From Candidatus Saccharibacteria bacterium UBA1788 (GTDB lineage: Bacteria > Patescibacteriota > Saccharimonadia > Saccharimonadales > Saccharimonadaceae), in NCBI GenBank assembly GCA_002315165.1, contig DCGC01000024.1, positions 1 through 5,875 of the forward strand: a stretch of DNA of 5,875 nucleotides. Reading direction: 5' to 3'. The notes below the pieces were generated by a model. That model saw nothing but the letters and a program-made list of their open reading frames with translations, was not told the DNA's origin and searched no databases. This document shows, one piece after another, positions 1 through 5,102 of the stretch. Position 1 is the first letter of the stretch. Every line of letters starts with the position of its first letter. The position numbers and the translations under genes are program-made.

Positions 1-27
1 GTATTCGTTTGAAGATAATCTAACAAC

Positions 28-51
28 AAAAAAGAGCCTCTTTCTGGCTCC
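28..51 (-). terminator. Intrinsic terminator downstream of tRNA-Glu
   Basis: Read on the minus strand, a 5-bp GC-rich stem (GAGCC / GGCTC, plus-strand 46-50 and 34-38) with a 7-nt loop is followed by six T residues (33-28). It lies 10 nt beyond the tRNA CCA end, where a terminator for the membrane protein-tRNA transcript is expected. Its 3' half plus T run, GAGGCTCTTTTTT, is identical to that of the terminator at 4151-4163. Confidence 0.85.
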
Positions 52-61
52 AACTCTGGTA

Positions 62-136
62 TGGTGATCTCTGCGGGAGTCGAACCCGCGTTGACGGGAT
101 GAAAACCCGTTGTACTAACCGTTATACTAAGAGACC
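62..136 (-). tRNA. tRNA-Glu (anticodon UUC)
   Basis: The reverse complement folds as a canonical 75-nt tRNA. The 7-bp acceptor stem (GGTCTCT / AGAGATC, one G-T pair) joins 130-136 to 66-72. The discriminator A is at 65 and a genome-encoded CCA is at 62-64. The D-arm contains GGTTAGTAC, and the T-arm has the stem GCGGG and the loop start TTCGA. The 5-bp anticodon stem ACGGG/CCCGT encloses the loop TTTTCAT, giving anticodon TTC (plus-strand 101-103), which reads GAA and GAG glutamate codons. No intron is visible. The gene follows the membrane-protein gene by 21 nt on the same strand but also has its own likely promoter (145-173). An intrinsic terminator follows at 51-28. Confidence 0.97.
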
Positions 137-144
137 GTAGCTAT

Positions 145-173
145 ATTCTACCAAATTTTATTCATTATTACAA
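145..173 (-). promoter_or_regulatory. Promoter of tRNA-Glu inside the end of the upstream gene
   Basis: On the minus strand, TTGTAA (173-168) is separated by 17 nt from TAGAAT (150-145), which is directly preceded by TGG, an extended -10. The predicted start is near position 138, only 1-2 nt before the tRNA 5' end at 136. The -35 element and part of the spacer lie within the last codons of the membrane-protein gene (stop codon 160-158), so the tRNA can be transcribed independently of it. Confidence 0.6.
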
Positions 174-667
174 GAGAAAGTATAGACAATCTTATAGTCG
201 GTCTTGCCGTATGGCTCAGTAGGGAAAAATTGCACCTTAGTGCTATTCTTGTCGCAAGTATAATTGCTTGTGGTGAAATATTTTTCAAAGCTCGCATCAC
301 GTTCGTTGTCAAATAATAATAACTGCCTTAGATATACTGGAGAAAAACCAATCTCCGCGTATTTTTCAAAAGTGTTTTTCTCACTCCCATCAAGCGTAGC
401 TACAAACTTATCATAGTAATAATTTTCGTAATAATCCTTAGCGAGATATTTTAATTTTCTCTCGGCCACTCTCTGTGGATTAAAGAAAAAACCAATAAAC
501 AAACTCAACAAAACCACAACCGACGAAACAATCAAAACAATAATTACCAACTTTTTTTCTAGTGGAGTCGGAGCCTTCTTTGATTTTAGTTTTTTCGCAA
601 CGGCCTTATTTAGCGGTGCTTTTTTTGTGACCGGTTTTTTTACTGTGGTCTTCTTTTTTGTAGCCAT
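158..667 (-). CDS. Small lysine-rich single-pass membrane protein, function unknown
   Basis: This 169-residue protein is not recognised as any characterised family. Residues 1-39 form a strongly basic tail (repeated KK with Ala, Pro and Thr), which should stay in the cytoplasm. Residues about 40-62 are one hydrophobic membrane segment (VIIVLIVSSVVVLLSLFIGF region). Residues 63-169 are predicted to be outside the membrane, rich in Tyr, Phe, Lys and Glu, with two cysteines (C138, C166) that could form a disulphide. The start is the ATG at 667, supported by an extended -10 hexamer 6 nt upstream and no Shine-Dalgarno, so the message is probably leaderless. The gene is divergent from pyk and lies upstream of tRNA-Glu on the same strand. 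The basic tail could contact nucleic acid or the ribosome, but nothing in the sequence shows it. Coding potential is supported by the open length, the coherent membrane topology and the promoter. Confidence 0.85.
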   Translation of the reverse strand: MATKKKTTVKKPVTKKAPLNKAVAKKLKSKKAPTPLEKKLVIIVLIVSSVVVLLSLFIGFFFNPQRVAERKLKYLAKDYYENYYYDKFVATLDGSEKNTFEKYAEIGFSPVYLRQLLLFDNERDASFEKYFTTSNYTCDKNSTKVQFFPTEPYGKTDYKIVYTFSCNNE

Positions 668-673
668 GTTGTT

Positions 674-682
674 ATTTTAACA
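674..682 (-). promoter_or_regulatory. Extended -10 promoter of the membrane-protein gene, predicted leaderless
   Basis: On the minus strand, TGT directly precedes TAAAAT (679-674). The six nucleotides 673-668 separate the hexamer from the ATG whose A is 667, so the expected +1 is that A itself. No Shine-Dalgarno is present. A -35 match 17 nt upstream (702-697, TGGTAT) is weak, as is common when the TGn extension is present. Confidence 0.6.
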
Positions 683-709
683 TAAGCGTTATTAAAATAC
701 CAGTTTTTA

Positions 710-718
710 TGTTAATAT
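710..718 (+). promoter_or_regulatory. Extended -10 promoter of pyk, predicted leaderless
   Basis: TGT precedes the hexamer TAATAT (713-718), and six nucleotides (719-724) separate it from the pyk ATG at 725, so the predicted +1 coincides with the start codon. The 20 nt before the ATG contain no purine-rich Shine-Dalgarno. The -35 region is poor (for example TTATTA at 689-694, 18-nt spacer). The core TATGTTAA is shared with the opposite-strand promoter at 674-682 and with the fusA promoter at 5615-5623. Confidence 0.6.
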
Positions 719-724
719 ATTTTC

Positions 725-2152
725 ATGAGTGAATTATTTAAACGTACGAAAATTTTAGCAACGGTCGGGCCAGCTGTTGCTAGCGAAGAAAAAATCACCG
801 AACTTATCATGGCCGGAGTCAATGGTTGCCGTCTTAATTTTTCCCATGGCGACTATATTGAACGCGATCAGCAAATAGCTTGGATTCGCGCGGCAGAAGA
901 GAAAAAAGGCCGTTCAGTTGCCATTCTTCAAGATCTTCAAGGTCCAAAAATTCGCCTTGGTATGCTTAAAAACGATCGTCTAGATCTTCATACCGACGAC
1001 GAACTTATCTTGGATTATGCAGTTAAAGAGCATGACGGTTCTATGCGCATTCCAGTTCAATACAACCTTGCCGAAAAAGTCAAAGTTGGTGAGCCAGTAT
1101 TCTTATTTGACGGCAAAATCCATACCCACGTTATTGAAATCGTTTCCAAGACCGCGATTAAAGTAAAAGTTGAAAACGAAGGCTTTATCATGTCGAAAAA
1201 AGGCCTTAACCTTCCAGATACCGATTTTGACGGCGATATCCTTACTGAAAAAGACATGGCCGATATCGAGTTTGGCGCTTCTCGCGATATTGATTACGTT
1301 GCGCTTTCTTTTGTCCAATGCGCCGAAGATATCGAAAAGCTTCGCCAAATTCTCCTTTCTCATGGTTCCACTGCTCGAATTATTGCAAAAATCGAAACTA
1401 AGAAAGCTATCGAAACCGACGAAAGTCTTGAAGCTATCGTTAAAGTCACCGATGGTATCATGATTGCTCGTGGCGATATGGCTGTTGAAGCCGGAGCTGA
1501 AGTCGTGCCGATTATTCAGCGCAAGCTAATCGCACTTTGTCGCAAACATTCCAAGCTCTGTATCGTCGCAACTCAAATGATGGGCTCAATGGTGGACAAT
1601 CCAGAGCCATCCCGTGCCGAAGCTAGTGACGTCGCGACCGCAGTTATCCAGGGTGCTGATGTTGTTATGCTCTCCGATGAGACTGCCAACGGTAAATATC
1701 CGCTAGAGACTGTTAAGGCTATGAAAAAAGTCATTCTCTATACCCAAAACCATGCTCCAGTTGCAGATATTTGCCCAGAAATAACCAAAGATGAACGCGG
1801 CTACGACGCTATCTCCTCAGCCGCTGCTCGCCTTGCTGAAAAAATCGGCGCAGATGTCATTGTCTGCCAAACCGCCTCTGGTGCTACCGCCGAAGCTATC
1901 GCTACCCAGCGCCCAAACCTCCCAATCGTCAGTGTCACCTCAAATCCACGCGTTGCCAATCAACTTGCTCTTGCCTATGCTAATACCGCTTTCGTCCGCC
2001 CATATTCCGAAACTTACGGCGCAGACCTAGCTCGTGAACTTATCAATAAAAATTACATTAAGCCAAAAGGCGAATCTGCACTCGCCGTCATTGTTTCCGG
2101 CGAAAAAGGCAAATTCGGCGGCACCAATACAATTCAAATTTGCCACCTCTAA
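725..2152 (+). CDS. pyk: Pyruvate kinase, predicted K+-independent type
   Basis: A 475-residue, full-length enzyme converting phosphoenolpyruvate and ADP to pyruvate and ATP, the last step of glycolysis, in the cytoplasm. The A domain begins TKILATVGP (8-16). Substrate and K+-site residues lie in RLNFSHGD (36-43), followed by DLQGPKIR (70-77). The B domain is about 80-180. The catalytic lysine is in IIAKIE (K222), with E224 and D251 (ARGDMAVE) as metal ligands. The signature ATQMMGSM...RAEASDVATAV is at 282-307, and the C domain follows to 475. Leu71, Gln72, Lys75 and Leu78 match the family cluster with Lys at the position of rabbit Glu117, which marks K+-independent enzymes. LSDETA replaces the commoner LSGETA, and MMGSM replaces MLESM. 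The start at 725 fits the family N-terminus and the leaderless promoter. pgk follows after 8 nt, so the two are probably one operon. Confidence 0.97.
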   Translation: MSELFKRTKILATVGPAVASEEKITELIMAGVNGCRLNFSHGDYIERDQQIAWIRAAEEKKGRSVAILQDLQGPKIRLGMLKNDRLDLHTDDELILDYAVKEHDGSMRIPVQYNLAEKVKVGEPVFLFDGKIHTHVIEIVSKTAIKVKVENEGFIMSKKGLNLPDTDFDGDILTEKDMADIEFGASRDIDYVALSFVQCAEDIEKLRQILLSHGSTARIIAKIETKKAIETDESLEAIVKVTDGIMIARGDMAVEAGAEVVPIIQRKLIALCRKHSKLCIVATQMMGSMVDNPEPSRAEASDVATAVIQGADVVMLSDETANGKYPLETVKAMKKVILYTQNHAPVADICPEITKDERGYDAISSAAARLAEKIGADVIVCQTASGATAEAIATQRPNLPIVSVTSNPRVANQLALAYANTAFVRPYSETYGADLARELINKNYIKPKGESALAVIVSGEKGKFGGTNTIQICHL

Positions 2153-2156
2153 GGAG
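2151..2156 (+). promoter_or_regulatory. Shine-Dalgarno of pgk, overlapping the pyk stop
   Basis: AAGGAG begins with the last two bases of the pyk TAA (2150-2152) and sits 4 nt before the ATG at 2161. It decides the pgk start: the in-frame TTG at 2140 lies inside pyk, has no such site, and would add seven residues not found in the family. The overlap suggests coupled translation of pyk and pgk. Confidence 0.8.
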
Positions 2157-2160
2157 CTAT

Positions 2161-3231
2161 ATGTTCAACAAGCGAACAATCTATGATGCTAAAATTAAAA
2201 ACCAAACAATCATAGTTCGTACCGACTATAACGTCCCAATGGAAAATGGCGTTATTGTCAACGATTTACGAATTCGCGCGAGCCTAGAAACTCTTAATTT
2301 TCTAATCGAGAACGGCGCAAAAAAAATCATCGTCATTTCTCATCTTGGTCGTCCGGAGGGAAGAGATAAAACTCTTTCCCTCAGACCGGTCGCGAAACGC
2401 CTTTCTGAGCTCATGCCTGACGCTAACGTTTCTTTTGTTGATGACGTTTCTGGCCCTGACGTTGAGTCGGCCGTCCGCACTCTCAAAAAAGGAGATATTC
2501 TTGTTCTCGAAAATCTTCGCTTCTTTGCTGGCGAAGAAAAAAACTCAGATGATTTCATTCGCGAAATTATTGATTGTACTGGCGCTGACTTGGCCGTTCA
2601 AGATGGCTTTGCTGTTGTTCACCGCGCCCACGCCTCTACATCCGCTATCGCTCGCGAAATCCCAGTCGTCGCCGGCGCACTTCTAGAGAAAGAAATCTCA
2701 ACTTTATCCGAAGTCATGGACAACCCAAGAAAACCTCTCACCGTTGTCATTGGTGGCTCAAAAGTCGAAGACAAACAACCAATGATAAATAATTTTCTCT
2801 CTATCGCTGATAATATCGTCGTTGGTGGCAAAATCGCTGCCGATGGTTATGTTGCCGAAGACCCAAAAATCTACGTTGCTGAAGATTTTGACGAAGACTC
2901 GGAGGGAAATAAACTCGACGTTGGTCCACTTTCTTCTGTTAAAATTGCTGATTTTGTTAATAAATCAGAAACGGTTATCTGGAACGGCGTACTCGGCAAA
3001 GTCGAGGACTCAGCCTTCTCTACTTCCTCAACTATCCTAGCTAAGCTCATTGGCGAAAAATTCGGGCTAACCTCTGTAATTTGTGGCGGTGATACTACTG
3101 GTTTTGTCGAAAATCTCGTTAAAGACAATCCAGATTTGCGCTACACTCTGATCTCCACTGGCGGCGGCGCCGCTCTTGAATTCCTCTCTGGCAAGTCTCT
3201 CCCAGGGATTGAAGCTCTAGAGGATAAATAA
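2161..3231 (+). CDS. pgk: Phosphoglycerate kinase, short form (356 residues)
   Basis: Transfers the acyl phosphate of 1,3-bisphosphoglycerate to ADP, giving ATP and 3-phosphoglycerate, in the cytoplasm. Family motifs appear in order: RTDYNVP (20-26, family RVDFNVP), DLRIRASL (35-42), SHLGRP (60-65), LENLRFF (116-122), a degenerate QDGFAVVHRAHAS (147-159, family NDAFGxAHRAHAS), GGSKVEDK (198-205), WNGVLGKVE (274-282), CGGDTTGFV (308-316) and STGGGAALEFLSGK (332-345). The substrate residues D22, N24, R37, H61, R64, R120 and R155 are all present. Typical bacterial enzymes have about 390-400 residues. The loss is concentrated after VVGGKIAADGY (221-230): the helix and the LPxDxxVA strand that normally follow are largely missing before DVGP (253-256). 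The frame is intact and the catalytic motifs downstream remain, so this is probably a working reduced form. It follows pyk as the second gene of the operon, and no convincing terminator follows. Confidence 0.95.
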   Translation: MFNKRTIYDAKIKNQTIIVRTDYNVPMENGVIVNDLRIRASLETLNFLIENGAKKIIVISHLGRPEGRDKTLSLRPVAKRLSELMPDANVSFVDDVSGPDVESAVRTLKKGDILVLENLRFFAGEEKNSDDFIREIIDCTGADLAVQDGFAVVHRAHASTSAIAREIPVVAGALLEKEISTLSEVMDNPRKPLTVVIGGSKVEDKQPMINNFLSIADNIVVGGKIAADGYVAEDPKIYVAEDFDEDSEGNKLDVGPLSSVKIADFVNKSETVIWNGVLGKVEDSAFSTSSTILAKLIGEKFGLTSVICGGDTTGFVENLVKDNPDLRYTLISTGGGAALEFLSGKSLPGIEALEDK

Positions 3232-3263
3232 CTACCCCCACCCCTGTAAAAACCACTAGCATC

Positions 3264-3292
3264 TTGATTTTTTATACCTTTTGTGGTATAAT
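3264..3292 (+). promoter_or_regulatory. Strong sigma70-type promoter of the lipoprotein gene, with a dyad over the -10
   Basis: TTGATT (3264-3269), a 17-nt spacer and TATAAT (3287-3292) preceded by TGG make the best promoter in the window, with a start expected near 3299. A perfect 7-bp inverted repeat, TTATACC (3272-3278) and GGTATAA (3285-3291) with a 6-nt spacer, covers the spacer and the -10 and could be an operator. The dyad is not followed by a T run, so it is not a terminator for pgk. Confidence 0.75.
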
Positions 3293-3330
3293 ATAAGAAG
3301 AGGGGTGTACTTTGAAAAGGAGGGGTAAAT

Positions 3331-4140
3331 GTGCGAAAATCTAATCTTCTAATTATTTTCTGTCTGTTATTCTCGATTCTCTTAACTGGATGTAATGACA
3401 CGAAATCTCCATCCAGTCTCGAAACGATTCACAAAATCGAGGCCAACGAACTAGCAGCGCAAACCATTATCCATGAAAGGCTAACTGATTCTTTGCCGAA
3501 TCTAAAATCCTTAGTTGAGAAATCACTAAAAGAAGTTGACTATTTGGACTGGGAGCAGTTCAGTAAAATTTCCGAAATCCGGGAGTTTAAGACTCTGCCC
3601 GAAGAATTTTACGAAACAACTTCATTCTATGCAGCCGGCAGCAGTATGCTCGTTGTTTGTCCAAAATTCTTTGCGCTTGAATCCGGAGATCAAAAAACCT
3701 ACGCGCTTATTCACGAGCTAATACATTCACTCGTCGGAACCGGCAGAGCTGGCGAAGAATCGTCTATGAATCTATTCGTCGAAGGAGTTACAGATTATTT
3801 TAGTAGTTTAGTTCTAGGCGATACCTTAGATTATAGTTTAACCTATCAAAATGAACTATATTGCCTTTCTTGGCTTATGGAATCTTGCGGGCCTAATAAT
3901 GTCGCTAAGGCAATCTGTGACGGTACTATCCTAGATTTGGTGGATGATGCTACGAGAACCGAAGGCTCTGGAGCTAAACTCCATAACGCTTTGGCTATTC
4001 TTGATAAAAGTCCCGAGCGCAACGAAGTCAAGCAGGCAATTATGGACGAGATGGATATTCTCAGCACACTCAGCGATGAGCCTACAAGCAAAAAGTATAT
4101 TGAAATTTTTAATGCAGCCTACGCCCCCTACCTAAATTGA
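3331..4140 (+). CDS. Secreted lipoprotein with HExxH zinc-metallopeptidase motif (gluzincin-like)
   Basis: A 269-residue protein. Residues 1-20 are a lipoprotein signal peptide (basic RK, hydrophobic core, lipobox LLTG before C21), so the mature protein should be lipid-anchored outside the cytoplasmic membrane. HELIH at 128-132 gives two zinc-ligand histidines and the catalytic Glu129. A further Glu151 in FVEGVTDYF lies 18 residues after H132, with D155 four residues later, which is the ExxxD arrangement of gluzincins. I cannot name the peptidase family or its substrate. Cysteines beyond C21 are C11 (in the signal peptide), C110, C178, C186 and C196. The start is GTG at 3331, with AAGGAGG (3317-3323) 7 nt upstream; the overlapping ATG at 3329 is in another frame and stops after seven codons. 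It has its own promoter (3264-3292) and a terminator starting in its TGA stop, so it is a single-gene unit. Lipoprotein assignment is firm; peptidase activity is inferred from the motif. Confidence 0.88.
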   Translation: MRKSNLLIIFCLLFSILLTGCNDTKSPSSLETIHKIEANELAAQTIIHERLTDSLPNLKSLVEKSLKEVDYLDWEQFSKISEIREFKTLPEEFYETTSFYAAGSSMLVVCPKFFALESGDQKTYALIHELIHSLVGTGRAGEESSMNLFVEGVTDYFSSLVLGDTLDYSLTYQNELYCLSWLMESCGPNNVAKAICDGTILDLVDDATRTEGSGAKLHNALAILDKSPERNEVKQAIMDEMDILSTLSDEPTSKKYIEIFNAAYAPYLN

Positions 4141-4163
4141 GCCTCTTCCCGAGGCTCTTTTTT
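4139..4163 (+). terminator. Intrinsic terminator of the lipoprotein gene
   Basis: A perfect 7-bp stem GAGCCTC (4139-4145) / GAGGCTC (4151-4157) with loop TTCCC is followed by six T residues (4158-4163). The stem begins at the second base of the TGA stop codon, so termination is placed as early as possible. It insulates the RNA promoter that begins 11 nt later. Confidence 0.95.
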
Positions 4164-4173
4164 ATAAAGGCTA

Positions 4174-4202
4174 TTTACAAAACGTTTATGCCGTAGTATC
4201 AT
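4174..4202 (+). promoter_or_regulatory. Sigma70-type promoter of the structured RNA
   Basis: TTTACA (4174-4179), a 17-nt spacer and TATCAT (4197-4202) each match the consensus at five of six positions. The expected start is G4209, inside the first bases of the long inverted repeat. The start therefore coincides with the 5' arm of the predicted RNA helix, as for a dedicated RNA gene or structured leader. There is no TGn extension here, unlike the other promoters in the window. Confidence 0.7.
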
Positions 4203-4206
4203 TACA

Positions 4207-4331
4207 TTGCAATACCTTTAATTTAATCAAAAAGCTACAGCCTTTTTCATAATATGACAGTAAAAAGGGCATCGTGAGAGCCTTGAGACTGTTATTGTAG
4301 AAATACTGTAGCTAAATTAAGGGTATTGCAA
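4207..4331 (+). repeat. Long imperfect inverted repeat forming the outer helix
   Basis: Arms 4207-4224 and 4314-4331 pair over 18 consecutive positions (one G-T pair, T4217-G4321). After an 8-nt one-sided bulge (4225-4232) the helix continues with AGCTACAG (4233-4240) pairing with CTGTAGCT (4306-4313), 8 bp. Inside, ATGACAGT (4254-4261) can pair with ACTGTTAT (4288-4295), with one G-T. The length and sharp ends could also suit a small terminal-inverted-repeat element, but no flanking target duplication is evident, and the promoter plus T run favour RNA. Confidence 0.85.
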
Positions 4332-4349
4332 CTCGCGGTGCCCTTTTTT
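4209..4349 (+). ncRNA. Candidate structured RNA or attenuator leader, about 141 nt
   Basis: The segment runs from the predicted start at G4209 to a six-T run at 4344-4349. It contains two interleaved helices: the outer helix 4207-4240 with 4306-4331, and a second in which 4262-4278 pairs over 17 consecutive positions (two G-T) with 4332-4348. The 5' arm of the second helix is inside the loop of the first, and its 3' arm abuts the first helix exactly (4331 then 4332), so together they make a pseudoknot or alternative folds. It matches no RNA class I can recognise: it is not tRNA-like, lacks the T-box core sequence, and lacks the 6S rod layout. It could be a free small RNA, or the regulated 5' leader of the surface-protein genes at 4400. 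The structure is directly visible; the function is unknown. Confidence 0.6.
4262..4349 (+). terminator. Long-range intrinsic terminator of the RNA element
   Basis: GGGCATCGTGAG (4267-4278) pairs fully with CTCGCGGTGCCC (4332-4343), flanked by five A-T pairs and ending in six T residues (4344-4349). The 53-nt interval between the arms holds the 3' arms of the other helix. The A-rich 5' arm can instead pair with CCTTTTT (4241-4247) over 7 bp, which would compete with termination. Confidence 0.5.
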
Positions 4350-4353
4350 AAAT
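4326..4353 (+). promoter_or_regulatory. Possible weak promoter for the surface-protein genes
   Basis: TTGCAA (4326-4331) and TTAAAT (4348-4353) are separated by 16 nt, each matching consensus at four of six positions, with a start expected near 4360. If it is not used, the 4400 gene would depend on read-through of the RNA terminator. The assignment is weak because the region is AT-rich. Confidence 0.25.
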
Positions 4354-4399
4354 GCGCCGAAAATAAAAAATAAATCTCCACAGAAAGGGGAAAACAAAA

Positions 4400-5101
4400 A
4401 TGAAAAAACTTTTAGTAATTAGTATGGCATCTTTAGTTGCTGCCATAGCTCCAGTTTTTAACGCTATGGCTACTGGTATTAATACTACCGACGACTCTTC
4501 TCATGATGTCACTGTTGGTGAAGCTGATGAGCCTATTTACTCAGTAAATATTTACTGGGGCGATCTAAGCTTTGACTGGAAATATGATGAATCTAAAAGT
4601 AATTTTAGCTTTGCCCCACATTATGATTGCGTCAGTACGTCGTATGATTTAGAAAATCATAAAACAGCCAACAATCTATATTCTGACACTTCCTGTAAAG
4701 AATTATATACTGGTACAGTAACTGAAGGCCAAGGTAACTATTATTACACGGAACCAAAAAGCTATATTCAAGTTGGAGATAAATCTATTAACGGCAAAAT
4801 TAAAGCAACAGCATCATTTACCTCAGTAGAAAAATATAATTGGGTTTCTGGGATATTCGGGAAAGAAACGGACCAATATCTTGGCCCCAACACTACGGTA
4901 CAAAATGCTGAATTCCAAGTATATACCGATGGCGTGCTACCAAATATTAGTACAGTTTGCAACCCATATGATGGCTGTACGGAAATTTATGGCGGCATCC
5001 TTAAGCTAGAAACTTCAGAGTCCCCTATGGGTAGCCACGTTGTCACCTCTGGCGACAAAATCGGCACTGTTACTATTACTATTGAAGCTGACTTAAACTA
5101 A
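4400..5101 (+). CDS. Secreted beta-rich surface protein, adhesin/fibre-like
   Basis: A 233-residue protein with a Sec signal peptide: MKK, hydrophobic stretch to about residue 20, and an AMA motif at 22-24 predicting cleavage after A24. The mature part starts with an acidic, Thr/Ser-rich stretch and then YSVNIYWGDLSFDW (47-60), followed by alternating Tyr/Thr/Val sequence typical of beta strands, ending in IGTVTITIEADLN (221-233). The aromatic WGDLSFDW-type strand near the mature N-terminus and the GTVTITI-type closing strand recall a diverse group of small secreted beta-sandwich proteins of Gram-positive bacteria; I recall the pattern and cannot name a domain. Four cysteines (C77, C99, C187, C193) could form disulphides. 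There is no sortase motif or second membrane segment. AAAGGGG (4384-4390) lies 9 nt before the ATG. The gene is followed after 1 nt by a membrane-anchored partner and preceded by the structured RNA. Confidence 0.85.
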   Translation: MKKLLVISMASLVAAIAPVFNAMATGINTTDDSSHDVTVGEADEPIYSVNIYWGDLSFDWKYDESKSNFSFAPHYDCVSTSYDLENHKTANNLYSDTSCKELYTGTVTEGQGNYYYTEPKSYIQVGDKSINGKIKATASFTSVEKYNWVSGIFGKETDQYLGPNTTVQNAEFQVYTDGVLPNISTVCNPYDGCTEIYGGILKLETSESPMGSHVVTSGDKIGTVTITIEADLN

Positions 5102-5102
5102 T

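Noticed and set aside
1057..1463. Open frames of 66-97 codons overlapping pyk on both strands (and similar ones within pgk and the lipoprotein gene)
   Set aside because: They are nested in genes with clear family motifs, have no promoters or ribosome sites, and their translations look like shadow sequence (Ser/Leu-rich, low coherence).
2140..2160. In-frame TTG start for pgk 21 nt upstream
   Set aside because: It lies inside pyk, lacks a Shine-Dalgarno, and adds residues absent from the family. ATG 2161 has AAGGAG.
3272..3291. Dyad as intrinsic terminator of pgk
   Set aside because: The stem is AT-rich and no T run follows on either strand.
3329..3352. ATG at 3329 as start of the lipoprotein gene
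   Set aside because: It is in a different frame and stops after seven codons. GTG 3331 gives a proper signal peptide and a 7-nt Shine-Dalgarno spacing.
3141..3401. 86-codon minus-strand frame spanning the end of pgk, its downstream gap and the lipoprotein start
   Set aside because: It overlaps two well-supported genes and a strong promoter on the other strand, and its translation shows no domain or signal.
4207..4331. MITE or insertion element with terminal inverted repeats
   Set aside because: No direct repeat flanks the arms, the outer sequence (4332-4348) pairs with the inside of the element, and promoter and terminator are aligned with the arms. It is not fully excluded without a genome-wide copy count.
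4207..4349. T-box leader or other known riboswitch
   Set aside because: The conserved T-box core (GGUGGNACC-type) is absent, and the downstream genes are not amino-acid or tRNA-synthetase genes. No other riboswitch core was recognised.
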